A DNA stretch of 64,000 nt. It comes from Bacteroidota bacterium (GTDB lineage Bacteria > Bacteroidota > Rhodothermia > Rhodothermales > UBA10348). The first letter of the stretch is position 1; each line of letters opens with the position of its first letter. The notes under the pieces are model-generated. The model was not told the DNA's origin and ran no database searches. It saw nothing but the letters and a program-made list of their open reading frames with translations. Below are positions 7,760 through 15,714 of the stretch, piece by piece. The DNA lies in NCBI GenBank assembly GCA_029262855.1, contig JAJCYP010000041.1, positions 1 through 64,000 on the forward strand, written 5' to 3'. The translations under genes were made by a program, and so were the position numbers.

Positions 7760-8912
7760 CGGTAAGGGGCTCTGTCAGGTGGCTGGCCGGAAGGCCTCTC
7801 ATGGCATCATGGAGGCTGTGCGACAACACGGTCAACACCAGCCGGGCATTGGCATTCCGCTCCAGTCGGCCGATGCACTCCTCTACCAACTGGGCCATCA
7901 GATCCGGGTCTGCGCGCGTCAGGCTGGCCGCAAACTTCCTGATTTCCTCGGCCTGATCGGTGTTTACGATTTGGGCACCGTCACCCATTACCCGCACCAG
8001 CGTCAGATCACGAATCCACCCCAGCATCAACTCGAGAATGAACTTGACCTGCTCGCGTCCCTGACGCGATATGCGCTCTATCTGTTCGGCCATTCGGTCT
8101 GCCGCACTCCAGGTCTGGTAGGACCCGCGGAGAAACCTCAGTACCTCACCCCGCGCGGCCATCAACTCCTCGGATGCGGCCAGGTCCAGGGCCCGCGCGA
8201 AAGACCCATCAGCCATGCGGGCGATGGTCTCGGCGGCAGCCTCCGCGACCAGGTCCCGCCCAACGAGTGCGTTCGAGATCAACTCGGCCGGCAAGCGATC
8301 AAACCGAAGATGCTGGCACCGGGAAAGAATCGTCGGGAGCATGCGATCCGGCCTGGCCGTCGTCAGAATGAAGACGGTCCGAGCCGACGGTTCTTCGAGG
8401 AGTTTGAGAAACGCGTTGGCCGCCTCCTTCCGCAACAGATCCGCATCAGACAGCATGGCAATCTTGAACCGTCCCTCTACGGGGCGAAAGCTCATGATTC
8501 GGCGCAATTCGTCATTGATACGACCAACGCTGTACTGAATCTGCTTGCTGGACGACGACCCGGGCTCATCCAGCTTGGCCCGACGCAGATAGTCGATGGT
8601 TGCGTACGGCTCCTCCGCCAGACGCCGCACACGCTCCTGGACCTCATCAGCCTTCGCATCATTGGGCTGCGGAATCAGAACATGGAGATCCGGGTGAATC
8701 AGGCGCTCGGTCTTGGTACACGCGTTGCAGGTCCCGCAGGGCGCGTCTTCCCCGGTGCAGAGGAGCGTCTGAGCAAAGGCCAGCCCGGCCGCACGCTTGC
8801 CCACACCGTCGGGCCCGTGAAACAGGTACGCATGGGCCACCCGGTCCCGCGCAATGGCCGACCGGAGGGCGGAGCACGCCCGCTCTTGTCCTATGACTGA
8901 TTCCCACTTCAT
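7749..8912 (-). CDS. holB: DNA polymerase III, delta-prime subunit
   Basis: HolB is a structural subunit of the clamp loader that places the sliding clamp on DNA. The 387-residue protein begins MKWESVIGQERA and shows a Walker A-like loop HGPDGVGKRAAGL near residue 35, a four-cysteine zinc module (CTGEDAPCGTCNAC, residues 52-65), a degenerate Walker B region KIAMLSDADLL and the sensor-like FKLLEEPSARTVFILTT. Mismatch to the RuvB-type ATPase consensus is normal for delta-prime. It is followed by ricT with an 11-base overlap. The start lies 86 bases from tRNA-Met on the opposite strand, so the intergenic stretch holds divergent promoters. Confidence 0.92.
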   Translation of the reverse strand: MKWESVIGQERACSALRSAIARDRVAHAYLFHGPDGVGKRAAGLAFAQTLLCTGEDAPCGTCNACTKTERLIHPDLHVLIPQPNDAKADEVQERVRRLAEEPYATIDYLRRAKLDEPGSSSSKQIQYSVGRINDELRRIMSFRPVEGRFKIAMLSDADLLRKEAANAFLKLLEEPSARTVFILTTARPDRMLPTILSRCQHLRFDRLPAELISNALVGRDLVAEAAAETIARMADGSFARALDLAASEELMAARGEVLRFLRGSYQTWSAADRMAEQIERISRQGREQVKFILELMLGWIRDLTLVRVMGDGAQIVNTDQAEEIRKFAASLTRADPDLMAQLVEECIGRLERNANARLVLTVLSHSLHDAMRGLPASHLTEPLTDGV

Positions 8913-8960
8913 GGTTTCGTTCGCAGCACGTGAAGATACGTCAGTAAGGGGCGCCGAGCG

Positions 8961-8991
8961 TTGACCAGGGGATCTGGGCGCGCTAGCTTTG
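8961..8991 (+). promoter_or_regulatory. Bacteroidota-type promoter of tRNA-Met
   Basis: TTG (8961-8963, in TTGACC) and the exact -7 motif TAGCTTTG (8984-8991, consensus TAnnTTTG) are separated by 20 bases, within the 19-23 range known for Bacteroidota primary sigma factors. The tRNA begins 7 nt after the -7 box, so the transcript has almost no 5' leader. The tRNA-Arg gene at 48331 has the same arrangement. Confidence 0.75.
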
Positions 8992-8998
8992 TCGGCTC

Positions 8999-9075
8999 GG
9001 CGCGGTAGCTCAGTTGGTTAGAGCGACGGACTCATAACCCGTAGGTCGGCAGTTCAAATCTGCCTCGCGCCACCA
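8999..9075 (+). tRNA. tRNA-Met (anticodon CAT), CCA encoded
   Basis: A complete 77-nt cloverleaf: acceptor GGCGCGG/TCGCGCC (one G-T pair), D arm GCTC/GAGC with AGTTGGTTA loop, anticodon loop CTCATAA with CAT at 9033-9035, T arm GGCAG-TTCAAAT-CTGCC, and an encoded CCA end. The acceptor has a G1-C72 pair as in elongator tRNA-Met; a CAT-anticodon tRNA-Ile (modified by TilS) is the alternative. The anticodon stem has an A-C mismatch next to the loop, as in other elongator tRNA-Met I recall from Bacteroidota. Confidence 0.92.
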
Positions 9076-9108
9076 AAAAGGGAGTGCCTGAACAGGGCAC
9101 TCCCTTTT
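9076..9108. terminator. Bidirectional terminator between tRNA-Met and the actin gene
   Basis: AAAAGGGAGTGCC and GGCACTCCCTTTT form a perfect stem with T tracts on both strands, so it can end tRNA-Met transcription rightward and the amidase/actin transcript leftward. Confidence 0.93.
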
Positions 9109-9143
9109 CTATGGGATCACTTCCTCGGAGCGGATCGGAGTGA

Positions 9144-10184
9144 CTACATGTCCTCCCAGTATTCCTCGGGCATGTCCTGGGCGAGCGCCAGTGCGCCCTC
9201 GGCCCCGGCGTAGAGCGGATCGTCGATGGGACGGATGTTGAAGGATCCGAATTGCTTGAGCTCCTCGGTCAGTCCTTCGGCCAGCCCCTTGATCTGGCTG
9301 CCGCCGCCGGCCAGGAACACGTTCTGCTTCACTTCCTCCTGGAAGTCCGGCTCGTAGCGGGCAATGAGGTCCATGGTCGCCTCGGCGAGTACTGGCACCA
9401 GGCCCTCGCATACGGCCCTCACGTCGGCCGTCACGTCGAGCGCCGTCGAGACACCACCGATGGGCACCTTGATCTTGACCCGCTCACGATGACTGCCCAC
9501 GAATCCGTGTTCTTCCTTGAAGGTCCGGATCATGGTCTCGCTGAACCGTGCCTCCGGATGCTTCTCATTGAGTCTGTTCTTCAGTTGCTGATCCAGATAG
9601 TCTCCGGCTACGGTGATGGTCCGCTGATCCTCCTCGCCGGGCATGGTCCCGTGCATGATGCAGAAGTCAGCCGTCCCCGCCCCGATGTCGATAATCAGAG
9701 CGTTGTTGAGCGTCCCCAATCCGTATGCGACGGCGAAGGGCTCCGAGACCACCATCAGGGAGTCGGCATACTCTTTCACTGCATTGCGGATGGCCAGTTT
9801 GTTGACGCGCAGCGCCTCGGCAGGCACGCCAACGGCCGCATAGATCTCGGCCGCCTTTCCGGGATTCACCTGTTCAATAAGGTGATGGACCAGGGCCCGG
9901 ACAGCATCCTCGTCCTGCTGGGTGCCATCACGAATGACGCCCTGCTCGAGTGGGCGTGTCAGTCTCAACGAGAGCCGATTCTCGAGAGCGTCGGAGCCGA
10001 ACAGCACATCCCGGCCAAGCATCTTCTTGGATACAAAGTCCTTCGGCCAGCCGACGTAGCTCTGGACCCATTCCCGTTTTCCGTTGGATGCCACGATGGC
10101 ACTCCGGGAGGTCCCCAGGTCTATTCCGATGTAGAGTATCCGATCGGCGCTGCCGTTGGACGTCGTTTTTTTCTTTGCAGGCAT
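9144..10184 (-). CDS. MamK-like bacterial actin
   Basis: This 346-residue actin-fold ATPase resembles the magnetosome filament protein MamK more than MreB. Phosphate 1 loop IGIDLGTSRSAIVAS, then VGWPKDFVSKKMLGRDVLFG, PLEQGVIRDG, VSEPFAVAYGL, the phosphate 2 loop IIDIGAGTADFCIM, HGTMPGEEDQ, the adenosine motif VFLAGGGSQIKGL and a C-terminal EEYWEDM each line up with the corresponding MamK segments as I recall them; MreB lacks the xxPKDxxxxKxLGR block. The N-terminus is a short Lys-rich leader. No other mam gene is present. It lies 74 bases downstream of a periplasmic murein amidase on the same strand and may share its transcript. It probably forms cytoplasmic filaments; what they position is unknown. 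An MreB-like shape function is the alternative. Confidence 0.8.
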   Translation of the reverse strand: MPAKKKTTSNGSADRILYIGIDLGTSRSAIVASNGKREWVQSYVGWPKDFVSKKMLGRDVLFGSDALENRLSLRLTRPLEQGVIRDGTQQDEDAVRALVHHLIEQVNPGKAAEIYAAVGVPAEALRVNKLAIRNAVKEYADSLMVVSEPFAVAYGLGTLNNALIIDIGAGTADFCIMHGTMPGEEDQRTITVAGDYLDQQLKNRLNEKHPEARFSETMIRTFKEEHGFVGSHRERVKIKVPIGGVSTALDVTADVRAVCEGLVPVLAEATMDLIARYEPDFQEEVKQNVFLAGGGSQIKGLAEGLTEELKQFGSFNIRPIDDPLYAGAEGALALAQDMPEEYWEDM

Positions 10185-10258
10185 TGTTTCGCTTCTTGGG
10201 GTTGGTTGCCGATGGGCGGCGGTGGGATTCCGAGGGGCGGTGGTTATTGGGTCGGAGT

Positions 10259-11293
10259 CTATTGCCGTCGACTCCGATCGACGAGATAGTTCAGGACACC
10301 CTCCTCCAGGAAGGCGGCCAATTGCTCACGGTGCGCTTCCGTCTGCAGGCGGTCTGCCTGAGCGGCATTGGACAGCACGGATATTTCAGCCAGGATGCTC
10401 GGGGCATCGGAGCCGAGCAGGACCACAAAGGGACCCGCCTTCACGCCCCAGTCCTGGACATTCGGGGCTTCGATGCGCGTATTCGATACCAGACTCCTCT
10501 GAACAGCGGTTGCCAACCGTCTGGACTCCTGGAGTTTGACGGTGCTGCTCAGCCTGCGGATCATGTCATTGAAATCCGCGAGCGTGTAGTCCGAACCCTG
10601 ATTCTCGGCCTCGGCCAGTCGCAGAAGCGTGCGCTCCGTGTTGGCGCCGAAGTAGTAGGTCTCCAGCGCATTCACCGGAGCGTCAGGGAAAGAATTGGCG
10701 TGAATAGAGACGAAAAGGTCTGTCGGTTGGCGATTCGCAAACTCCACGCGCTCACGGAGGGAGACCGTCTCGTCCTCTTCTCGGGTCATCAGGACCGTGT
10801 ATCCGCGTTGCTCCAGCCTTCTTCGAAGACGGCGCGCGACATCCAGTGTGACATCTTTCTCCCAGACCTCCTTGAGTCCAATCGCGCCGGGATCGTCGCC
10901 CCCGTGCCCAGGATCCAGCACGATGGTGCGAACCTGGAGGTCAAAAAGCGCAGCCAGGGGCGTGGACCCCTTCAGCATTTCGCGGAACTGATCGGGATCC
11001 AGTCCCGCATCCGCATCGGGTCCAACGTCCAGAACCGGCAGATTGGCGTCCAGAATGGTCGTGGCTCCAAAGTCCGGAGTTCCCGCATCACCGGGCTCTT
11101 CCCCGAACAGCTGCACACCCACGACCACGAGAAGCAGAATCAGGACGACGCCCCCCGCCCAAAGGGTGGCATATCTCCTCCGCAGGGCCGCTTCGGCAGC
11201 ACCGCCATCCTTGATGCGGCGGTTCTCTTCATAGACCCGCCGCAGCATGGACGCGCGCGCCTTGCGCGATGGCTCAAAACGGTCCGTTTCCAC
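10259..11293 (-). CDS. Membrane-anchored N-acetylmuramoyl-L-alanine amidase (Amidase_3)
   Basis: The enzyme cuts the amide bond between MurNAc and the stem peptide and probably acts in the periplasm in cell division or wall remodelling. The 344-residue protein has a basic cytoplasmic N-terminus (residues 1-45), one transmembrane helix (about 46-66, VVLILLLVVVGVQLF), a linker, and an Amidase_3 domain (about 130-340). Zinc ligands are visible: His in VLDPGHGGDDPG, Glu in LKEVWEKD, His in VSIHANS; the catalytic Glu is in LAEISVLSN. Upstream (11294-11421) is AT-rich DNA that may hold its promoter, and the MamK-like actin gene follows on the same strand. No LysM or AMIN domain is evident. Confidence 0.9.
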   Translation of the reverse strand: METDRFEPSRKARASMLRRVYEENRRIKDGGAAEAALRRRYATLWAGGVVLILLLVVVGVQLFGEEPGDAGTPDFGATTILDANLPVLDVGPDADAGLDPDQFREMLKGSTPLAALFDLQVRTIVLDPGHGGDDPGAIGLKEVWEKDVTLDVARRLRRRLEQRGYTVLMTREEDETVSLRERVEFANRQPTDLFVSIHANSFPDAPVNALETYYFGANTERTLLRLAEAENQGSDYTLADFNDMIRRLSSTVKLQESRRLATAVQRSLVSNTRIEAPNVQDWGVKAGPFVVLLGSDAPSILAEISVLSNAAQADRLQTEAHREQLAAFLEEGVLNYLVDRSRRQ

Positions 11294-11421
11294 TCGACTT
11301 AATACTACTGTTTAGTACTCGCAACGCGGCGAGAACCTGTCAATGTAGTAAAAAGAACCACTTTTGCAATTCCTGGGGTGCCCGCTCCATAAAGGCACAG
11401 GTACCGCAAGACGTGCCGGAA

Positions 11422-13545
11422 TCAGGCTTCCGCCAGTGCCTCGGCCTCGGCAACGACCGCATCCTGGACGTGACGCGGCATGGGTTCGTAGCTGGCAAAC
11501 GAGTTCCGATGCATCCCCCTTCCCTGTGTCATGGACCTCAATGAGGTGCTGTACCGGTACAGTTCCGCCTCGGGAGCCGTGGCGATAATCTTCTGGAACG
11601 GCCCCTCCGCCTCCATACCCTGGATGCGGGCACGGCGAGTATTCATGTCGCCCATGACATCGCCTGTGTAGGAATCCGGGACGAGCACTTCAATTTCGTG
11701 GATCGGCTCCAGGATGACCGGCTTTGCGTCGCGGAAGGCATCGCGGAAACACATCCTTGAGGCGGTCTTGAACGCCGCTTCGTTTGAGTCCACCGAGTGC
11801 ATTCCGCCGTCGGTGATCACAATTCGGATATCGCCAACCGGGTAGCCCGCAACCGGACCCTGCTGGAGCGCCTCTGCTACGCCCTTCTGAATCGCGCCAA
11901 AGAACCGCCGCATGTCGATGACTCCACCGACGATGGCATCGATATACTGAATCCGCGACCCCCAGTCAGTGAGGTGCTCATCTACCGAACGAACCTTGAT
12001 GTCATCCGGCGGCTCGAAGTCTCCGTGAAGCGGCTCGACGAGCATGGAGATATCGGCGAATTGTCCGGCCCCACCTGTCTGCTTCTTGTGACGGTACTTG
12101 GACCGAGCGCGGGTCGTCACCGTCTCGCGGTAGGCCACCTTGGGCCGCGAGAACTCGATGCTGACGCCGTACCGATGCTTCAGCCGGAACTGGGCAATCT
12201 GCAAGTGCATCTCGCCCTGCCCGCCGAGGGTCAGCTGGGACAGATGCTGATCGTGTGTGATGGTGAGCGAGGGATCCTCCTCGTGCAACTGGTGGAGTCC
12301 CTGGGCAAGTTTGTCTTCCTCCCCCTCCTTACTGGCCATGACTGCAGTCGTGTACCGCGGGGCTGGAAAGACGATGGGCTGGATGACGGTGCTTGAGCCT
12401 TTCAGATGCAGCGTGTCATTGGTGTGGGTGTTTTTCAGCTTGACCAGCGCGCCGATGTCGCCTGCGACCATTTTGTTTACGGACTCGCGCTCGTGCCCAT
12501 TGATCGAGTAGATCTGCCCGAGTCGCTCGTGCGCCCCGGAGCCGGCATTGATCAGGTCCATGCCGGTCTCCAGCGCTCCCGAGTAGACCCGGAAGAAGGA
12601 ATAATCGCCCACGTGTGGCTCGGCCATGGTCCGGAAGATCAGTGCCGCCGGCTCTCCGTCCGCGCTTGCCGGCAACTCGCCTCCGCCAATCAGCTGGGCT
12701 GCAGGCATCTCGGGCGGCGATGGACAGACGTTGTCGATGAACGACATCAACCGACTGACGCCGATGTTGGCGGTGGCGCTCGTCACGAAGATCGGGAAGA
12801 GCTGCCGATTCAACATCGCAACGTGAAGACCCTGGCGCATCTCGTCCTCGGACAGCTCGCCCTTCTCGAAGTAGAGCTCCATGAGCCCTTCGTCGTTCTC
12901 CGCGATGCTCTCAACCAGGTCGTTGTGTAGCTGCTCGGCTTCCTCCTTGTGAGCGTCGGAGATATCGCCTTCGCTCATCGCCCCCGTGCCTTCGGCGAAG
13001 GAGAGCTGCTTCATACGCAGGACGTCCAAAATGCTGCGGCTACCCGATCCCCCGGGCACCTGTACCACAGTCGCGCTGGATCCAAATCGCTCCTGGATCT
13101 GCCCGATGACGCCGCGGAAATCGGTGTCCGCCTTGTCCAGATGGTTGATCACAAACATGGCCGGCTTCCCAAGCTCCTCGGCAGTCCGCCAGGCGAGCTC
13201 GGTCCCCACCTGCACGCCTTCGCCCGCATTGATCACGAAGATGGCGCAGTCCGCCACGGTCAGGGAGGCTACCACCTCACCCACGAAATCGGGGTAGCCG
13301 GGCGTATCAATGATGTTGACCTTGTAGCCCTTCCACTCAGCGTGCAGAACGGAGGAGAACACCGACATCTGGCGCTCGTGCTCAGAGGCGTGGTAATCGG
13401 AGACGGTTGTTCCATCCTCAATTGACCCCATTCGGGGCAGCGCACCGCTCGTCAACAGCATGGCCTCGGCCAGCATCGTCTTTCCCGAGCCTTGATGCCC
13501 TACCAAGGCTACGTTTCGGATGTGTCCCGCATCATATACCTGCAT
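11422..13545 (-). CDS. Elongation factor G-like GTPase (EF-G2 type)
   Basis: This 707-residue translational GTPase has the five-domain EF-G layout. The G domain shows GHQGSGKT (residues 17-24), DTPGYPDF and NHLDKAD (NxxD in place of the usual NKxD spacing); switch I reads HERQMSVFSS, where canonical EF-G has an ERGITI-like sequence, a hallmark of the EF-G2/EF-G-like group. Later domains carry GGQGEMHLQI and the domain IV/V block PILEPIHEIEVLVPDSYTGD. Thermus EF-G2 binds ribosomes and hydrolyses GTP, but its physiological job is unsettled; the canonical fusA is expected elsewhere. The gene stands alone, with a possible TATCTTTT -7 box at 13593-13600 on the reverse strand. Confidence 0.9.
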   Translation of the reverse strand: MQVYDAGHIRNVALVGHQGSGKTMLAEAMLLTSGALPRMGSIEDGTTVSDYHASEHERQMSVFSSVLHAEWKGYKVNIIDTPGYPDFVGEVVASLTVADCAIFVINAGEGVQVGTELAWRTAEELGKPAMFVINHLDKADTDFRGVIGQIQERFGSSATVVQVPGGSGSRSILDVLRMKQLSFAEGTGAMSEGDISDAHKEEAEQLHNDLVESIAENDEGLMELYFEKGELSEDEMRQGLHVAMLNRQLFPIFVTSATANIGVSRLMSFIDNVCPSPPEMPAAQLIGGGELPASADGEPAALIFRTMAEPHVGDYSFFRVYSGALETGMDLINAGSGAHERLGQIYSINGHERESVNKMVAGDIGALVKLKNTHTNDTLHLKGSSTVIQPIVFPAPRYTTAVMASKEGEEDKLAQGLHQLHEEDPSLTITHDQHLSQLTLGGQGEMHLQIAQFRLKHRYGVSIEFSRPKVAYRETVTTRARSKYRHKKQTGGAGQFADISMLVEPLHGDFEPPDDIKVRSVDEHLTDWGSRIQYIDAIVGGVIDMRRFFGAIQKGVAEALQQGPVAGYPVGDIRIVITDGGMHSVDSNEAAFKTASRMCFRDAFRDAKPVILEPIHEIEVLVPDSYTGDVMGDMNTRRARIQGMEAEGPFQKIIATAPEAELYRYSTSLRSMTQGRGMHRNSFASYEPMPRHVQDAVVAEAEALAEA

Positions 13546-13691
13546 GAATCCTGCTCCGCGTTTTCGCCTGAAATCAAGAATGGAAAGGGCGCAAAAGATA
13601 ACCGTGTACCCTTCCGTTGTCCACTAATTCGGCGGCGCGAACTGAGGATTGCGGAGGAACAATCGCGGCCCCGCCCTATTCGTCAGCCGCT

Positions 13692-14399
13692 GTGAAAAAC
13701 GCGATTCTGGGCATAGAAACTGCAACGGGAGTCTGTTCAGCCGCAATCGTGCGGGGCACCCAGCTGTGGGTACGCTCCGTTGAAGGCGGCCGGCGGCATG
13801 ATGCCGATCTGATGCTGATGATCGACGAGGTCCTCAAGAGCGCCACGCTGCGCCGAGAAGACCTCGCGGCCGTTGCCGTCTCGGCCGGTCCGGGGTCCTA
13901 CACCGGACTGCGAATTGGCGTCAGCGTAGCGAAAGCCCTCTCCGAGGCGCTCTCGATTCCGCTGGTTTCTGTGCCCTCTCTGGTGGCGGCGGGTCTCCAT
14001 GGAGTCCCAACCGCGGGTATTTCCTGGGAACCGGGCGATCTCTTTCTGGCAGCATTCCCATCCCGGCGAAAGGAAGTCTTTGCGGCAGCCTATCGACTCA
14101 CCTCCGATGGCGCCGAGCAGGTAGGCGATACCCTGGCGGGAGACGCCGATCCCGTTCTGGAGGCCCTTCAATCTGACGGATTGACCCTGCGCATGGCCCT
14201 GGGGCCGGCGGCGGCGGCGTTCGAGAATCGCCTTCCGTTTGAGGTGACGCCGTGCTCGGCAGGAACGGTGGCAACACTCGGCCAGACGCGCTTTAATCGG
14301 CAGACCTTCGTGGATGCCGAACTCTTCGAACCGTATTATCTGAAGGAATTCGTAGCTGGCGTACCCACCAAATCGGTGTTCGCCCGGTTGCCCTTCTAG
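13692..14399 (+). CDS. tsaB: tRNA threonylcarbamoyladenosine biosynthesis protein TsaB
   Basis: TsaB is the inactive ASKHA-fold partner that scaffolds TsaD and TsaE when the threonylcarbamoyl group is moved to A37 of ANN-decoding tRNAs. The frame opens at 13617, but the fold begins NAILGIETATGVCSAAIV directly after GTG at 13692; with this start the protein is 235 residues, the normal family length. RREDLAAVAVSAGPGSYTGL followed by RIGVSVAKAL is the family's clearest motif. accD follows after 22 bases, so the two may be cotranscribed. The Sua5 enzyme that supplies threonylcarbamoyl-AMP is also in this window at 27673-28611, unlinked. Confidence 0.9.
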   Translation: MKNAILGIETATGVCSAAIVRGTQLWVRSVEGGRRHDADLMLMIDEVLKSATLRREDLAAVAVSAGPGSYTGLRIGVSVAKALSEALSIPLVSVPSLVAAGLHGVPTAGISWEPGDLFLAAFPSRRKEVFAAAYRLTSDGAEQVGDTLAGDADPVLEALQSDGLTLRMALGPAAAAFENRLPFEVTPCSAGTVATLGQTRFNRQTFVDAELFEPYYLKEFVAGVPTKSVFARLPF

Positions 14400-14421
14400 A
14401 CTAGGCTTATTCCGAGGAAGC

Positions 14422-15279
14422 ATGGCGTGGTTTCGACGCACAAAAGCGGGCATCAATACCAACCTCACGGACCAGATCGATGTCCCTGAGGGACATTGGG
14501 TCAAGTGCAAGGAGTGCTCCTCGACACTGAATCGGCGGGAGGTCATTCGCAACCTGCTGGTTTGTTCGGAGTGCGGGTACCACTTCCCCATGAGCGGGAT
14601 GGAGTACTACCGGCTTCTGTTTGACGATGCGGAGTTTGAGGTCTTTGACACCAATCTCGTCAGCCAGGACCCGCTTGAGTTCACGGATCGCAAGCCGTAC
14701 CCGAAACGCCTAGCCGAGGCCCAGCGAAAGACCGGGCTCACCGATGCTGCCAGCGGCGCGATGGGCCTGATTGGCGGACACCGGACCTCCGTCACGGCCA
14801 TGGACTTCAAGTTCATTGGCGGATCGATGGGGTCTGTCGTGGGCGAGGTGATCTCGCGCGCCATCAAGCGCGCCTACACCGAAGAGACTCCGCTAATCAT
14901 CATCACGCAAAGCGGCGGCGCCCGGATGATGGAAGGAGCCCTGAGCCTGATGCAACTCGCAAAGACGAGTGCTCACCTCACCCGGCTGCATGAAAAGGGC
15001 CTGCCCTTCTTTGTCGTGCTCGCCAATCCGACGACGGGCGGCGTGACCGCCTCCTTCGCCATGCTGGGTGACGTGCACCTGGCCGAGCCCGGTGCCCTGA
15101 TCGGCTTCGCCGGCCCCCGGGTGATCCGGGAGACGATGGGGCAAGACCTCCCCGAAGGATTTCAGCGGTCCGAGTTCCTGCAGGCCAGGGGCTTCGTGGA
15201 CCAGATCGTGGCTCGTAGCGACATGAAGCAGCGAATCACGGAACTGCTGGACCTGATCATGGAGCCCAGCGCAGGCTAG
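14422..15279 (+). CDS. accD: Acetyl-CoA carboxylase carboxyltransferase, beta subunit
   Basis: AccD with AccA transfers the carboxyl group from biotin to acetyl-CoA to make malonyl-CoA for fatty acid synthesis. The 285-residue protein starts MAWFRRTKAG, has the N-terminal four-cysteine zinc ribbon (CKECSSTLNRREVIRNLLVC and then SEC, about residues 33-55) and the crotonase-like core with SGGARMMEGALSLMQLAKTS and NPTTGGVTASFAMLGD, followed by GFAGPRVIRETMG. Length and motifs match E. coli AccD. accA is not in the window. It follows tsaB by 22 bases. Confidence 0.96.
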   Translation: MAWFRRTKAGINTNLTDQIDVPEGHWVKCKECSSTLNRREVIRNLLVCSECGYHFPMSGMEYYRLLFDDAEFEVFDTNLVSQDPLEFTDRKPYPKRLAEAQRKTGLTDAASGAMGLIGGHRTSVTAMDFKFIGGSMGSVVGEVISRAIKRAYTEETPLIIITQSGGARMMEGALSLMQLAKTSAHLTRLHEKGLPFFVVLANPTTGGVTASFAMLGDVHLAEPGALIGFAGPRVIRETMGQDLPEGFQRSEFLQARGFVDQIVARSDMKQRITELLDLIMEPSAG

Positions 15280-15714
15280 AGCCGCGCCTCGCCCGCGGCC
15301 GGCTGAGCCAACACCCAGGCCCCCGAAGACTGACCTGATCGCAGGACAGGATTCCTGTGTCCTGTCCTCACGACGCGCCGGGGGGCGACCGAAAACGCCG
15401 TTCCTTAAGCGAAAGCGATCAGGGTTCACGTTATCTTCATCATGTAAATTTAAGTTCTAAAGGTGGTCAGCCGATAACGGAAGAGCCCCGCGTATGTCCC
15501 GACGGAGAAAGCCGGTTTTTTGGGCCCGAAACGGTCCAAATCGCTCTTTTCGAAGGGACTTCGCAGTGTTCTTTTCACTCCCCTGCAGCCTGTCTGCAGG
15601 CCCGGCTCGGTCAGATCGACCGACTGGGTTCTTCCGCATTTTCGACGAGTCGCGCACGTCGTCTGCCTTTGGCTTCTCACTTGCTTGGCAGTCGGCCGCG
15701 ACTCCACCGTTCAC
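15280..15714 (+). other. Intergenic region, accD to the SpoIID-like gene
   Basis: No convincing gene. AGGACAGGA (15343-15351) and TCCTGTCCT (15360-15368) form a perfect 9-bp hairpin that could end accD transcription, though no T tract follows. An AT-rich patch near 15430-15470 contains TAAATTTA, a near match to the Bacteroidota -7 element, but without a well-placed TTG; it may hold the promoter of the next gene. Confidence 0.5.

Noticed and set aside
9144-10184. A magnetosome gene cluster around the MamK-like actin
   Set aside because: No mamA, B, E, I, M, O, P or Q-like gene is present in 64 kb; only the actin resembles the set.
15280-15714. Riboswitch or structured RNA upstream of the SpoIID-like gene
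   Set aside because: I looked for TPP, cobalamin, SAM and c-di-GMP type conserved cores and saw none; only a simple 9-bp hairpin is present.
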